A stretch of DNA of 64,000 nt, taken from the NCBI GenBank assembly GCA_036275915.1, contig DASUCV010000011.1, forward strand, positions 124,001 to 188,000, given 5' to 3'. Position numbers and translations under genes: made by a program. Each line of letters begins with the position of its first letter. Position 1 is the stretch's first letter. The DNA comes from Candidatus Polarisedimenticolaceae bacterium (GTDB lineage Bacteria > Acidobacteriota > Polarisedimenticolia > Polarisedimenticolales > DASRJG01). Below the pieces are notes generated by a model. It did not search any database and was not told where the DNA came from. It worked only from the letters and a program-made list of their open reading frames with translations. Shown one piece after another: positions 26,221 through 34,496 of this stretch.

Positions 26221-26913
26221 ACACGCTTCGTTCTCGTCCACGGCTCGGGTCAGAACGCTGACTCCTGGTCACGAGTCGCCCGTGTGTTGACGGCGCGAGG
26301 CCACGCGGTCGATGCCCCTGACCTGCCGAAGCGCGCTCCGGAGTGGAAGCTCGTCGACTACGCCGCGGAGATCGCCCGGGCGGCCTCCGAGCCGGGCAGT
26401 GTGGTCGTTGCCCACTCGTTCAGCGGCGTGTTCCTCCCGCTGTTGCCCGAGCTGTGCGAAAGCCCTCGTCTGGTGTTTCTGGCCGCGGTGATCCCCGAGC
26501 CCGGTAAGAGCGTTCGCGAGCAGTTCGCAGAGGATGCGGGCATGTTCGCGCCCGGCTGGATCGAGGCGGGATCGCGATGGTTCGACACGTCGCAACAGGC
26601 GGGCCTCGCCCGCGAGTTCCTCTTCCACGACTGCGACGACGCGACGCTCGCCTGGGCGCTCGAGACGGTTGAGCTCTTCGACACGCGGCACCTCGTGACG
26701 GAGCCGGCCTCGTTCGCCGAGTGGCGGCGTGTGCGCACGGCATCGATCGTGGCAACGGACGATCGAACCCTCACGGCGGACTGGGGCCGACGCGCGACCC
26801 GCCGCCTGCTCGGCCAACCACCGATCGAGATCCAGGCAGGGCATTGCCCGCACGTGTCGCGCGCGCGGGAGATCGCGGACATTCTCGAGCGGTTCGCGTC
26901 GCAGGCGGAGTAG
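26221..26913 (+). CDS. Alpha/beta hydrolase (EstC/salicylate-esterase-like), start codon not found
   Basis: About 230 residues of an alpha/beta hydrolase are clear: TRFVLVHGSGQNADSW (oxyanion loop), VVVAHSFSGVFLP (nucleophile Ser), and AGHCPHVSRAREIADIL with the catalytic His near the end. No ATG, GTG, TTG or CTG occurs in this frame between 26041 and the conserved N-terminus. The first in-frame candidate is GTG 26284, which would remove the HGSG strand. The coordinate given is where homology begins. The true start may be non-standard, or the sequence may have an indel, or the product may be made by frameshifting from the thioredoxin-fold gene that ends at 26212. Confidence 0.72.
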   Translation, partial: TRFVLVHGSGQNADSWSRVARVLTARGHAVDAPDLPKRAPEWKLVDYAAEIARAASEPGSVVVAHSFSGVFLPLLPELCESPRLVFLAAVIPEPGKSVREQFAEDAGMFAPGWIEAGSRWFDTSQQAGLAREFLFHDCDDATLAWALETVELFDTRHLVTEPASFAEWRRVRTASIVATDDRTLTADWGRRATRRLLGQPPIEIQAGHCPHVSRAREIADILERFASQAE

Positions 26914-26925
26914 TCTGGCCACACC

Positions 26926-27870
26926 GTGAACGGGATGAAACGACGCCATCTGAGGCATCTGTCGATCGTCATCATCGTCTGTTGCATTCAGGCGACCGCA
27001 TCCGCGGCCCGCGCCGAAGAGGTCACCGTCGTCGCCAATGTGCTCGGCCCGGAAGGGCCGCTCTTCGTCAACGGCAACCTCTATTACGTCGCATGGACGT
27101 CGAGCACGCTGTCGAAATGGGACGGCAAGACGGCGACCGTCCTCAACAACCTGAGAGGCTGCAGCCACAACGGGCTGGCCCTCACCAAGCAGAAAACCTT
27201 CCTCGTGGCCTGCACCGACGAGAAGGGCGCGATCCTCGAGCTCGACATGGCCGGAAGGCAGCTCCGGCGATGGGACGCGGATGACAAGGGCCGCAAATTC
27301 ATCGGCGGCATCAACGACATCGTCGTCGCGCGCGACGGCGGCGCCTACGCCACGGTGTTCGGCCACTACGAGGCCACACCGACCGGGGTGACGGGCAAGA
27401 TCCTTCACCTCGCAGCAGGCGGTACCAAGTGGGTCGAGGTGGCGAACGATCTCAACTACGCCAACGGCGTCGGTATCTCGCCCGATCAGCGGACGCTCTA
27501 CGTCAGCGAGACGGTGGGGAACGGCATCCTCAAGTTCCACGTCAACGCCGACGGCTCGCTAAGCGACCGCTCGAACTTCGCTCTGCTGAACCTGCTGGTG
27601 CCGAACAAGAACGAGAGCTGGTGGCTCGGGCCCGACAGCATGAAGATCGACGGCAAGGGGAACCTCTACGTCGCGCAGTGGTTCGGTGGGAAGATCCTGA
27701 AGATCTCCCCCCAGGGCAAGCTGCTGCACGTGTTCCCGATCGCCGCCGGCGACGGCACGACCAACGTCGCGTTCGGTCCCGGCGACAAGGAGCTCTACGT
27801 CACCGTCGTCGAGGATCCGAACGATGCGCAGGCCAATGGCCGCATCGTTAAGATTCCCAATGTCGACTGA
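26926..27870 (+). CDS. Secreted SMP-30/gluconolactonase-like beta-propeller protein
   Basis: This 314-residue protein has a signal peptide (HLSIVIIVCCIQATASAARA) and a six-bladed propeller of SMP-30/gluconolaconase/LRE type: VLGPEGPLFVNGNLYYV, GCSHNGLALTKQ, GGINDIVVARDGGAYATVFG, LNYANGVGISPDQRTLYVSET and LYVAQWFGGKILK. The metal-binding Glu and Asn/Asp positions appear kept (GPEGP, INDI, NGVGISPD). Enzyme activity (lactonase) is not certain. GTG 26926 is used here; ATG 26935 is an alternative. It lies 12 bp after the hydrolase stop and overlaps the next gene by 11 bp. Confidence 0.8.
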   Translation: MNGMKRRHLRHLSIVIIVCCIQATASAARAEEVTVVANVLGPEGPLFVNGNLYYVAWTSSTLSKWDGKTATVLNNLRGCSHNGLALTKQKTFLVACTDEKGAILELDMAGRQLRRWDADDKGRKFIGGINDIVVARDGGAYATVFGHYEATPTGVTGKILHLAAGGTKWVEVANDLNYANGVGISPDQRTLYVSETVGNGILKFHVNADGSLSDRSNFALLNLLVPNKNESWWLGPDSMKIDGKGNLYVAQWFGGKILKISPQGKLLHVFPIAAGDGTTNVAFGPGDKELYVTVVEDPNDAQANGRIVKIPNVD

Positions 27871-28417
27871 CATCCCTCGGCTCGAGACGCCGCGCCTCAT
27901 GCTTCGGCCGTTCGAAGCGGCTGACGGTCCCGAAGTCGAGCACCTCGCGGGCGCTCGTGAGATCGCCGATACGACGCTGACCGTTCCGCATCCGTATCCC
28001 GTCGGCGGAGGAGCGCAGTGGATCGCCACTCACTCCATGGCGTGGGAGCGCCGCCATGGACTCGCTCTCGCGGTTTGCGACCGATCAGCCGACGGTGTGC
28101 TGATCGGGACAGTCAGCCTCGCCATGTTGATGGCACACCGGCACGGCGAGCTCGGCTACTGGATCGGCGTCCCGCACTGGGGCAAGGGATACGCGACCGA
28201 AGCCGCGCGCGCGGTCACGGCGTTCGCATTCGAGAAGCTCGGCCTCGAGCGCGTACAAGGCCGCCATTTCACCCGCAACGTGGCATCGGGGCGCGTCCTG
28301 CAGAAGTTGGGGATGCGCCTCGAGGGTGTTCATCGGAGTGCGTACGTACGATTCGGCCGCTTCGAGGACGTCGCCGTATACGCCGTTCTCGCGTCCGAGT
28401 GGAGCAAGACGTCGTGA
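27860..28417 (+). CDS. GNAT-family N-acetyltransferase (RimJ/RimL type)
   Basis: This 185-residue acetyltransferase starts at ATG 27860, inside the end of the SMP-30 gene. It has the RimJ/RimL-type N-terminus (RLETPRLMLRPFEAADGPEV), the acetyl-CoA-binding loop GYWIGVPHWGKGYATEA, and the closing block NVASGRVLQKLGMRLEG. Such enzymes transfer acetyl from acetyl-CoA to an amine, either a protein N-terminus or a small molecule. The substrate cannot be told from sequence. Confidence 0.9.
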   Translation: MSTDIPRLETPRLMLRPFEAADGPEVEHLAGAREIADTTLTVPHPYPVGGGAQWIATHSMAWERRHGLALAVCDRSADGVLIGTVSLAMLMAHRHGELGYWIGVPHWGKGYATEAARAVTAFAFEKLGLERVQGRHFTRNVASGRVLQKLGMRLEGVHRSAYVRFGRFEDVAVYAVLASEWSKTS

Positions 28418-28433
28418 CGACGATCTTCACTCA

Positions 28434-28970
28434 ATGACACGCACGCGGCCCGCGATCGCTGAATTCGACGGTCTCGCGCTGTTCCGCGCCATGGACGCGA
28501 AGCGCTCGAAGGAAGAGCTTTCATGGCCACAGGTCGCAAGGGAAATCTGGGCGCAGTCCGCCGCATTGAACGCGAAGCGCGCCGACCATCCCATCAGTCC
28601 GGCGACGCTCACGGGGCTGGGGCGTCGCGGCGACTGCACGTGTCAGCACGCTCTCTTCATGCTGAGGTGGCTAGGCGAGCCGCCGGAGCGATTCGTCCCG
28701 GGCTCGAAGCAGACGCGCGTACGACCGCCGGCAGTCGGTCCTCACCGCCGGCTTCGGTGGGATCTCAAGGCGCTCGCCGCCGCGCTCGACTCGGAGCGGA
28801 GGGCTCGGGAGCTCACGTGGGCCGCGGCCGCCGTCGAGCTGCGATGCACGTCTAGTCAGCTCACGGGGATCCGAATCGCCCGTTACGCGATCGGAATGCG
28901 CCTGGCCATGCGCATCGTGGCGTGGCTCGACCGGCCGGCGAGCGATTTCATCGTGGCCGCGAGGTGGTAG
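28434..28970 (+). CDS. Small protein with two tandem HTH-like repeats
   Basis: This 178-residue protein starts at ATG 28434, 16 bp after the GNAT gene. Two halves repeat the same pattern. Residues about 11-85 (FDGLALFRAMDAKRSKEELS, then PATLTGLGRRG, then MLRWLGEPPERFV) align with about 107-175 (WDLKALAAALDSERRARELT, then SSQLTGIRIARY, then IVAWLDRPASDFI). Each half looks like an XRE-type helix-turn-helix of about 65 residues. It is probably DNA-binding, with both domains on one chain. I recognise no named family. Confidence 0.7.
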   Translation: MTRTRPAIAEFDGLALFRAMDAKRSKEELSWPQVAREIWAQSAALNAKRADHPISPATLTGLGRRGDCTCQHALFMLRWLGEPPERFVPGSKQTRVRPPAVGPHRRLRWDLKALAAALDSERRARELTWAAAAVELRCTSSQLTGIRIARYAIGMRLAMRIVAWLDRPASDFIVAARW

Positions 28971-29009
28971 CGAGCGTTGTAGGATCCTTGGAGCCTCGGA
29001 GGAGATCCC

Positions 29010-29459
29010 ATGAAGGAGCGGTTCCGCACGTTGTTGCTCGCGACCCTCGTCATCGTCACCGGAGGGCTCGTCTTCGCTGCCGACGCGCCGAAGCAAAAGG
29101 TTGTCGGCATCGGTGGTCTGTTCTTCAAGGCGGAGCATCCGAAGGAGCTCGCGGCCTGGTACGAGACGAACTTGGGGATCTCGCTCACGCCGACGGCCAT
29201 GGGGCAGGAGCCCTGGCATCAGGAAGCGGGGCCGACCGTCTTCGCGCCGTTCAAGAAGGAAACAAAGTACTTCGGCAAGCCGGAGCAGATGTGGATGGTC
29301 AACTTCCGTGTCGCCGATCTCAAGGCGATGATGGCGCAGCTCCGAGCGGCGGGGATCAAGGTCGAAGAAGAGGGGAGCGACCCCTCCGGAGACTTCGCCC
29401 GGCTCGAGGATCCGGAAGGCAACCCGATCCAGCTCTGGCAGCCGGCGAAGGCCAAGTGA
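29010..29459 (+). CDS. Exported VOC-family (glyoxalase-like) protein
   Basis: This 149-residue protein has a signal peptide (RTLLLATLVIVTGGLVFAADA) followed by one VOC domain: KVVGIGGLFFKAEHPKELA, WYETNLGISLTP, WMVNFRVADLKAMMAQLRAAG and LEDPEGNPIQLWQP. The final Glu/Gln and an early His/Glu could bind a metal. Most VOC proteins are cytoplasmic, so export is unusual. Strong Shine-Dalgarno (GGAGGAG, about 28997-29003). Reaction unknown. Confidence 0.82.
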   Translation: MKERFRTLLLATLVIVTGGLVFAADAPKQKVVGIGGLFFKAEHPKELAAWYETNLGISLTPTAMGQEPWHQEAGPTVFAPFKKETKYFGKPEQMWMVNFRVADLKAMMAQLRAAGIKVEEEGSDPSGDFARLEDPEGNPIQLWQPAKAK

Positions 29460-29460
29460 C

Positions 29461-30234
29461 TCACTCGGCCGCGCGGCTCTGCTCGCTCCATTCGTGCTCG
29501 TCGACACCGCGGATGAGGAGCCAGAAGTAGAGGGATGCCTCGGCGACGAACGCGGTGCCGAACGGCACGATCGGTCGTAGGCGCAGGGCGAGCGCCGGTA
29601 CGAGCAAGGTGGCGAAGCCGCTCACGAGGATGCCCAGTCCATCGAGCGGGTAGATCCAACCGATGAGGCGCGGCAGGAACCGTGCGCGCCGCACCAGCAG
29701 AGCGAGACAGAGCGATCCGAAACCCATGAAGATCAGCGCGACGGTGTACACGAAGGAGTGCATTCTCAGGCACGTGTACGCCAGCGCTTGCGCAGACGCG
29801 ACCGGGAGGGCGGCGAGATCGGGCCCACCCTTCACGAAGATCAGCGCGGCGACGTCGGTGAGCACGTCTGCGGCTTGGATCGTGGCGCCCATCAGCGTCA
29901 GAGCCACGAAGGCCCGCGCGCAGCGGTCGCCTACCGGTCTGAAGAGCGCGTAGACCAAGAGCATGGCGCTCGCGAATGCTCCGAGCGCGCAAAGCTCCGC
30001 CGCCATGCCGAAGCGAAACTTCGATTCGAAGCGCAGGAGGTTGGCCGCGGTGTGAGCGACGTCGTCTCGAACGATTATCTTCGAGAGGGCGGAGACCGAG
30101 AAGCCGGCCCCGACGCCGCTCGCGATGTTGAGGATCGCGGCGGCGCGCGCCACCTGCGCGGGAGTCCACCTCGGGCGGCCGGCCCTGGTACCCTCTCCTT
30201 CCGGATGAACCTGCTCGCCGAAGCTCGTTGCCAT
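29461..30234 (-). CDS. DUF4386-like multi-pass membrane protein
   Basis: This 257-residue membrane protein starts at ATG 30234 (MATSFGEQVHPEGEG). A polar N-terminal 45 residues with a Trp-Thr-Pro motif leads into about six TM segments: AAAILNIASGVGAGFSVSAL, AAELCALGAFASAMLLVYAL, FVALTLMGATIQAADVLT, SFVYTVALIFMGFGSL, RLIGWIYPLDGLGILVSGF and AFVAEASLYFWLLI. This topology and the FRPVGDRCA / GWIYPLDGLG blocks suggest DUF4386. Function unknown. It converges on the exported VOC gene with 1 bp between stops. Confidence 0.7.
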   Translation of the reverse strand: MATSFGEQVHPEGEGTRAGRPRWTPAQVARAAAILNIASGVGAGFSVSALSKIIVRDDVAHTAANLLRFESKFRFGMAAELCALGAFASAMLLVYALFRPVGDRCARAFVALTLMGATIQAADVLTDVAALIFVKGGPDLAALPVASAQALAYTCLRMHSFVYTVALIFMGFGSLCLALLVRRARFLPRLIGWIYPLDGLGILVSGFATLLVPALALRLRPIVPFGTAFVAEASLYFWLLIRGVDEHEWSEQSRAAE

Positions 30235-30319
30235 GCGCCGAGACGCTACGCCTGCGGCCCGCAACCGACCATGATCTCGCGCGTCAAAGACGTGTCCGTC
30301 CGCTTCACCGTGCCGCGTC

Positions 30320-31348
30320 ATGCGTGAGCCGACCGTGATCGCGAGCGCGCCCAAGGCGTTTCTCGAGTTCGCCGTGGCGCGGGGCGCGGATCGTCGAACG
30401 GTCTTGCGCCGCGCCGGCGTCGAGCCGGCGGATCTGGCGGATGCCGATGCGAGGGTTCCCGTCGTGCGCTACGTCGCCATGATGGAAGCGGCGATCGACC
30501 TTTGTCGCGAGCCCGCGCTCGCGCTGCTCTATGGGGACGAGGTGCCGGCGGAAGATCTGACGATCCTGCCTCTGGTCGCGATCAGCGGCCGCGACGCGGA
30601 GGACGCGCGCGAGAAGACGAACCGCTATGCGCCGCTCGCGCTCGACGACGGCGAAGATCGAGAGAGCCTGGAGCTCGTCCGGCTCGGCGGTAAGGTCGGC
30701 CTGAAGCTCGCCAGCCCGCTTTACGCACGGTATCGGGTGCTCACCGAGTCGGGCGTCGCGCGCTCGGTCTCCGGCGCCCGCCGCATGATGAAGGCCCTCG
30801 GCGGCCGCGCGGCCGACGTCGCGTTCCCCGACGCGATCCATTTCACCTACGCCGAACCCGCTCATCGAGACGCGTACGACCGGGTGTTCGGCGTCGCGCT
30901 GACTTTCGAGAGCGACATGAACGCGATCGTCGTGGACCCGGCGTTCCTTTCACTGTCGATGCCCAAGCCGTTCCCTGCCGCGGCGGCAACGTTGACCGAA
31001 CGAGCTGAGCAACTTCTCGCTCGATTGAGGGGACCGGCGTCGACGCAAGCGGCCGTCGAGGACGCCCTGCTCCGGGGCCTCGAGCATGGCCGAGTCGGGA
31101 TGGAGGAGATCGCCCGTCAGCTCGGTCTCAGTCGAGCGACACTTCTCCGGCGGCTCAAAGCCGAAGGCGTGACTTTCGGCGCAGTGCTGGAAAGGCTTCG
31201 TCGCGCACGCGCCGTGCGGTACCTCACCGAAGAAAAACTCACCGTGCGCCAGACGGCGCAGCTCGTGGGCTTCTCGGACGCGGCCGCCTTCTCGCGGGCC
31301 TTCAAGCGTTGGACGGGGAAGAGCCCTAAACGAGCGGAGCGCGACTAG
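30320..31348 (+). CDS. AraC-family regulator with arabinose-binding-like N-domain (OruR/ArgR type)
   Basis: This 342-residue regulator has an N-terminal ligand-type domain (about 20-205, PF12625-like: FAVARGADRRTVLRRAGV, then EDLTILPLVAISGRDAED, then PDAIHFTYAEPAHRDAYDRVFG). A C-terminal AraC double helix-turn-helix (about 235-340) has MEEIARQLGLSRATLLRRLK and QLVGFSDAAAFSRAFKRWTG. It probably activates genes in response to a small ligand. Its end lies 2 bp from the convergent GlxA-type regulator, so neither gene's target is obvious from position. Confidence 0.9.
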   Translation: MREPTVIASAPKAFLEFAVARGADRRTVLRRAGVEPADLADADARVPVVRYVAMMEAAIDLCREPALALLYGDEVPAEDLTILPLVAISGRDAEDAREKTNRYAPLALDDGEDRESLELVRLGGKVGLKLASPLYARYRVLTESGVARSVSGARRMMKALGGRAADVAFPDAIHFTYAEPAHRDAYDRVFGVALTFESDMNAIVVDPAFLSLSMPKPFPAAAATLTERAEQLLARLRGPASTQAAVEDALLRGLEHGRVGMEEIARQLGLSRATLLRRLKAEGVTFGAVLERLRRARAVRYLTEEKLTVRQTAQLVGFSDAAAFSRAFKRWTGKSPKRAERD

Positions 31349-31350
31349 GA

Positions 31351-32316
31351 TCAGCCGCCGCCTCCGAGCCGAATCTCCCTCACGCCCCGGTGCAGCTGCC
31401 GCCGCAGCAACGCGCGCAGCGTGACACCGTCGGCGTAGCCGACGCGCGCGGCGATCTCGTCGACGCTCGCTGGCGTCGTCTTCAAGAGATGGACGGCGCG
31501 CTCGACCCGCACGCTCTGGAAGTATTCGAGCGGTGACTTGCCGAGGACGGCTTGAAGCTTCCGAGCGAGCGTGCGCTTGCTCGATCCGACCGCCCTGGCG
31601 GCGCGGTCGAGCGAGAATCCTCGCGCGACGCTCGCTCTCGCCCATGACTCGAACTTCTGCACGAGCGGGTCGGAGTGCACGAGATGGTCGGTCAGCGCGT
31701 ACGCGGACTGTGACGGCCGCGAATCGACGATGAGGTATTGCGCCGTCAACGCCGCCAGCTGCGGGCTGACACGCCTCACGAGCCACAGCGCCAGATCCAT
31801 GTGGCCGAGCGCGGCGCCGGCGGTCACAAAACGGCCCGACTCGACGATCATGCTCGAGTCCTCGAGCGCGACGTCGGGGTAGCGGCGGCGGAAGAGCGGC
31901 GCGAGCCACCAGGTGGTCGTCGCGCGCTGGCCGTTCAGGAGGCCGGACTCCGCCATGAGGAAAGTGCCGATGCACGCGGCGGTCATCGTCGCACCGCGCT
32001 TGGCGTAGTCCCGGAGAAGCTCGGCCGCGTCGTGCACGTCGGGCCGCGCCAACGCCTTCTCGAGCGGCGCCGGCATCTTCGTTCCGATCGCCGGGACGAC
32101 GACGCAATCGGGCGTGCGCCGGTCGGGGGAGTGGACGGGAACGGAGAGGCCTTGAGCCGTCGTGACGCGGCGCCGCACGCCGACGGTCTTCACCTGGAAC
32201 GGCTCGACGTCGAGCCCCGTCGCTTCGAGGAGCTCATTCGCCGTCTGGAACGCATCGAGCACGGACGCGAGCCCGAGGTCGAAAACGCCATCGACGGCCA
32301 GCACATGGACCCTCAT
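31351..32316 (-). CDS. GlxA-type AraC regulator (DJ-1/PfpI N-domain)
   Basis: This 321-residue regulator has an N-terminal DJ-1/PfpI-like domain (about 1-190: VHVLAVDGVFDLGLASVLDAF, then the nucleophile-elbow region MTAACIGTFLMAESGLLNG). A C-terminal AraC HTH (about 220-318) has SLDRAARAVGSSKRTLARKL and RVGYADGVTLRALLRRQLHRG. Cys in AACIGTF matches the DJ-1 position, although such regulators are usually not enzymes. It diverges from the small monooxygenase gene across a 109-bp region with TGGCAA repeats, its probable autoregulatory operator. Confidence 0.9.
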   Translation of the reverse strand: MRVHVLAVDGVFDLGLASVLDAFQTANELLEATGLDVEPFQVKTVGVRRRVTTAQGLSVPVHSPDRRTPDCVVVPAIGTKMPAPLEKALARPDVHDAAELLRDYAKRGATMTAACIGTFLMAESGLLNGQRATTTWWLAPLFRRRYPDVALEDSSMIVESGRFVTAGAALGHMDLALWLVRRVSPQLAALTAQYLIVDSRPSQSAYALTDHLVHSDPLVQKFESWARASVARGFSLDRAARAVGSSKRTLARKLQAVLGKSPLEYFQSVRVERAVHLLKTTPASVDEIAARVGYADGVTLRALLRRQLHRGVREIRLGGGG

Positions 32317-32350
32317 GGCAATAACAATATCATAGATGGCAATCTTGCCA
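32316..32350. promoter_or_regulatory. TGGCAA repeat operator candidate
   Basis: Three TGGCAA half-sites lie between the divergent regulator and monooxygenase genes: 32316-32321 (overlapping the regulator start), 32337-32342 and, inverted, 32345-32350. The last two form the dyad TGGCAA-TC-TTGCCA. This fits a binding site for the adjacent regulator. Confidence 0.42.
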
Positions 32351-32388
32351 ATGGTGGAACCCGAGGCCGCGTCCTAACGTGACACGCA

Positions 32389-32409
32389 GCTTCGGCGTAT
32401 TGCCGAAGC
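32389..32409 (+). promoter_or_regulatory. Hairpin in the leader of the monooxygenase gene
   Basis: A perfect 8-bp stem, GCTTCGGC and GCCGAAGC, with loop GTATT ends just before the AAAGGAGA ribosome-binding site of ATG 32426. It may stabilise the leader or control translation. Confidence 0.38.
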
Positions 32410-32425
32410 GGAAAGGAGAACGACA

Positions 32426-32734
32426 ATGCCGATGCTCAGCTTGTTCGTGCGCATGGAAGCGAAACCGGGGATGGAGAACGAGGTGCAGGAGTTCCTCGCG
32501 CAGGGTCTTCAGCTCGCGCGCCAGGAGGGGACGACGGCGGTCTGGTTCGCGCTGCGTCTCGGCCCGTCGACGTTCGGCGTCTTCGACGCGTTCGCCGACG
32601 AGGCCGGGCGTCAGGCCCACCTCAACGGACCGATCGCCCAGGCTCTGATGGCGAAGGCGCCGGAGATGCTCTCGTCGCCGCCGGTCATCGAGCGCATCGA
32701 AGTGCTCGGCGCCAAGCTCCCGAAGGCCGCGTGA
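32426..32734 (+). CDS. Putative quinol monooxygenase / ABM-fold protein
   Basis: This 102-residue ferredoxin-like protein is of the antibiotic-biosynthesis-monooxygenase (YgiN-like) group: LFVRMEAKPGMENEVQEFL, TAVWFALRLGPSTFGVFDAF and the terminal SSPPVIERIEVLGAKLP. Such proteins act as dimers on quinols or related aromatics. ATG 32426 follows a strong AAAGGAGA. Its divergent neighbour is a GlxA-type regulator, so it is likely the regulated gene. Activity on quinols is inferred from family only. Confidence 0.82.
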   Translation: MPMLSLFVRMEAKPGMENEVQEFLAQGLQLARQEGTTAVWFALRLGPSTFGVFDAFADEAGRQAHLNGPIAQALMAKAPEMLSSPPVIERIEVLGAKLPKAA

Positions 32735-32780
32735 TCCTGTCCCTTACGCGGGCCCGCATCCATTGCCCTAAGATGGCGCA

Positions 32781-33596
32781 ATGGACGCGGGCCCCGTCTC
32801 TCCACGATTCTCGAGCGACCGGTTTCCACGCTCGTCCCGGTACCACCCCGAGTGGGTCGCCGCCGGCGTCAGCGGGGGAGCCAACGCGCTCTGGCTCACC
32901 GAGTGGCTGACCGAGGCGATCGCGCTCAAGCCGGGAATGCGCGTGCTCGATCTGGGATGCGGGAAGGCGTCGTCCTCGATCTTCTTGCGCCGCGAGTTCG
33001 ACGTCCAGGTGTGGGCGGCCGACCTTTGGTTCGCCGCCGAAGCGAATGCGCAACGCGTCGTCGACGCCGGCATCGACGGTGTCTTCGCGGTCCATGCGGA
33101 AGCGCGGTCGCTTCCGTTCGAGAGGGGCTTCTTCGATACGATCCTATCGATCGATTCGTTCATGTACTACGGCACCGACGATCTCTACCTGAACTATCTC
33201 GCGCGGTTCCTGAAGCCGGGAGGCATCGTTGGAATCGCGCAAACCGGCCTCATGCACGAGATCGAAGGCGACGTCCCGGAGCATCTTCGCGCGTGGTGGG
33301 AGCCGAGCCTTTGCTGTCTCCATTCGGCCGCGTGGTGGCGCCGCCACTGGGAACGCACGGGCATCGTGTCCGTCGACACGGCGGACGAGCTCACCGACGG
33401 TTGGCGCTTCTGGCTCGACTGGCAGCGCGAGATCGCGCCCGACAATGGCGTCGAGATTGCCGCCGTCGAGGCGGATCAGGGCCGCACGCTCGGTTACGTT
33501 CGCGCCGTCGGCCGGCTCCGCGATGACACCCGCCTGGACGAGCCGATCGTGTCGATTCCGGCCGAATACACGAAGCAGCCGTTGCTCAGGGACTGA
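32781..33596 (+). CDS. Class I SAM-dependent methyltransferase
   Basis: This 271-residue methyltransferase has motif I at RVLDLGCGKASSSIFL (about residue 55) and an acidic strand end at VWAADLWFAAEAN. A post-motif region GVFAVHAEARSLPFE precedes motif IV-like ILSIDSFMYYGTDD, and FLKPGGIVGIAQTGLMHE follows. The C-terminal 90 residues include a Trp-rich patch (AWWEPSLCC, HSAAWWRRHWER) that may line the substrate pocket. Resembles small-molecule methyltransferases; substrate unknown. Confidence 0.88.
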   Translation: MDAGPVSPRFSSDRFPRSSRYHPEWVAAGVSGGANALWLTEWLTEAIALKPGMRVLDLGCGKASSSIFLRREFDVQVWAADLWFAAEANAQRVVDAGIDGVFAVHAEARSLPFERGFFDTILSIDSFMYYGTDDLYLNYLARFLKPGGIVGIAQTGLMHEIEGDVPEHLRAWWEPSLCCLHSAAWWRRHWERTGIVSVDTADELTDGWRFWLDWQREIAPDNGVEIAAVEADQGRTLGYVRAVGRLRDDTRLDEPIVSIPAEYTKQPLLRD

Positions 33597-33602
33597 TCTT
33601 CG

Positions 33603-34496
33603 TCAGACCTGGCCGGCCGCCGGATGGATCTGCATCCCGATCGGGAGCGTCGCCGCGAGCGCGATGACGAGCACGGCGTACGCGAGACCGATGGCCAACC
33701 GCTTCCCGCGCGGGATCTCGTCGTAACCGGGGATCGGGTTCTTCCAGCGCTGCCAGAGCGTGAACAAGCCCACGACGAGGATGATGAGCAGAATCGGCGA
33801 GCGGGTTAGGACGAGCGCGACGACGCCGAGCGCGTAGCCGCCGATCCAGAAGGCGCGCGTGAAGGCGCCCGCGATCCGGCCACCGTCGAGAGGCGACACC
33901 GGGACGAGGTTGAACAGGTTGAGCAGGATGCCGGCGTGGCCGAGCGTCACGAGGAGCCCCTTGTCGAGGACGAGGCCGGCGACGAGGGTGATCCACGCCG
34001 CGATCGAGCCGGCGATCGGACCGCCGATCCCGACCTTCGCCTCGACGTAGGCGTCGCGCGGCCGCCCCTGCATGGCGATGAACGCACCGACGAACGGGAT
34101 GAAGACCGGCGCCGTCGCGGGAATTCCCTCTTGCCTCAAGACCGCCACGTGACCGAGCTCGTGAATCAGGATGAGCACGACGAATCCGGTCGCGAACGGG
34201 AGCCCCCACTGCGTGCCGTAGATCGCGATGCTGATCAGCATGCTCGCGAGCGTCTTGAGTTTCAGCGCGCCCGCGAGGACGCCCAAGAACTTGAACTTGC
34301 CGAGGAGCATCGCGATCGTCGCGCCGATGCCGCCGAGGGCGGTCTTCCAGGTTCGCGGCGAGCGAGGCGCGTCCGGCGTTTCGGTCGGCGCAGGCGCGAC
34401 GGTCGGTGCGGGCTTCGGAGGAGGCGGCCCGGCGAGAACGGCGCGGAGGTTCTCGATCCGCCGCCGCTCGGCGTCGGGGCCCTGCGGCTCGCTCAC
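33603..34496 (-). CDS. Site-2 protease-like M50 metallopeptidase
   Basis: This 297-residue membrane protease starts at GTG 34496, which overlaps the upstream stop (GTGA). A Pro-rich cytoplasmic N-terminus (about 20-65) leads to TM segments containing LILIHELGHVAVLRQEG (HELGH zinc motif, near residue 118) and NLFNLVPVSPLDGGRIAGAF (the third-ligand Asp). A loop with PFVGAFIAMQGRPRDAYVEAKV follows the first motif, as in M50 family proteins without a PDZ domain. Probably cleaves membrane proteins within the bilayer. Its operon partner is a zinc-ribbon membrane protein. Confidence 0.88.
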   Translation of the reverse strand: MSEPQGPDAERRRIENLRAVLAGPPPPKPAPTVAPAPTETPDAPRSPRTWKTALGGIGATIAMLLGKFKFLGVLAGALKLKTLASMLISIAIYGTQWGLPFATGFVVLILIHELGHVAVLRQEGIPATAPVFIPFVGAFIAMQGRPRDAYVEAKVGIGGPIAGSIAAWITLVAGLVLDKGLLVTLGHAGILLNLFNLVPVSPLDGGRIAGAFTRAFWIGGYALGVVALVLTRSPILLIILVVGLFTLWQRWKNPIPGYDEIPRGKRLAIGLAYAVLVIALAATLPIGMQIHPAAGQV

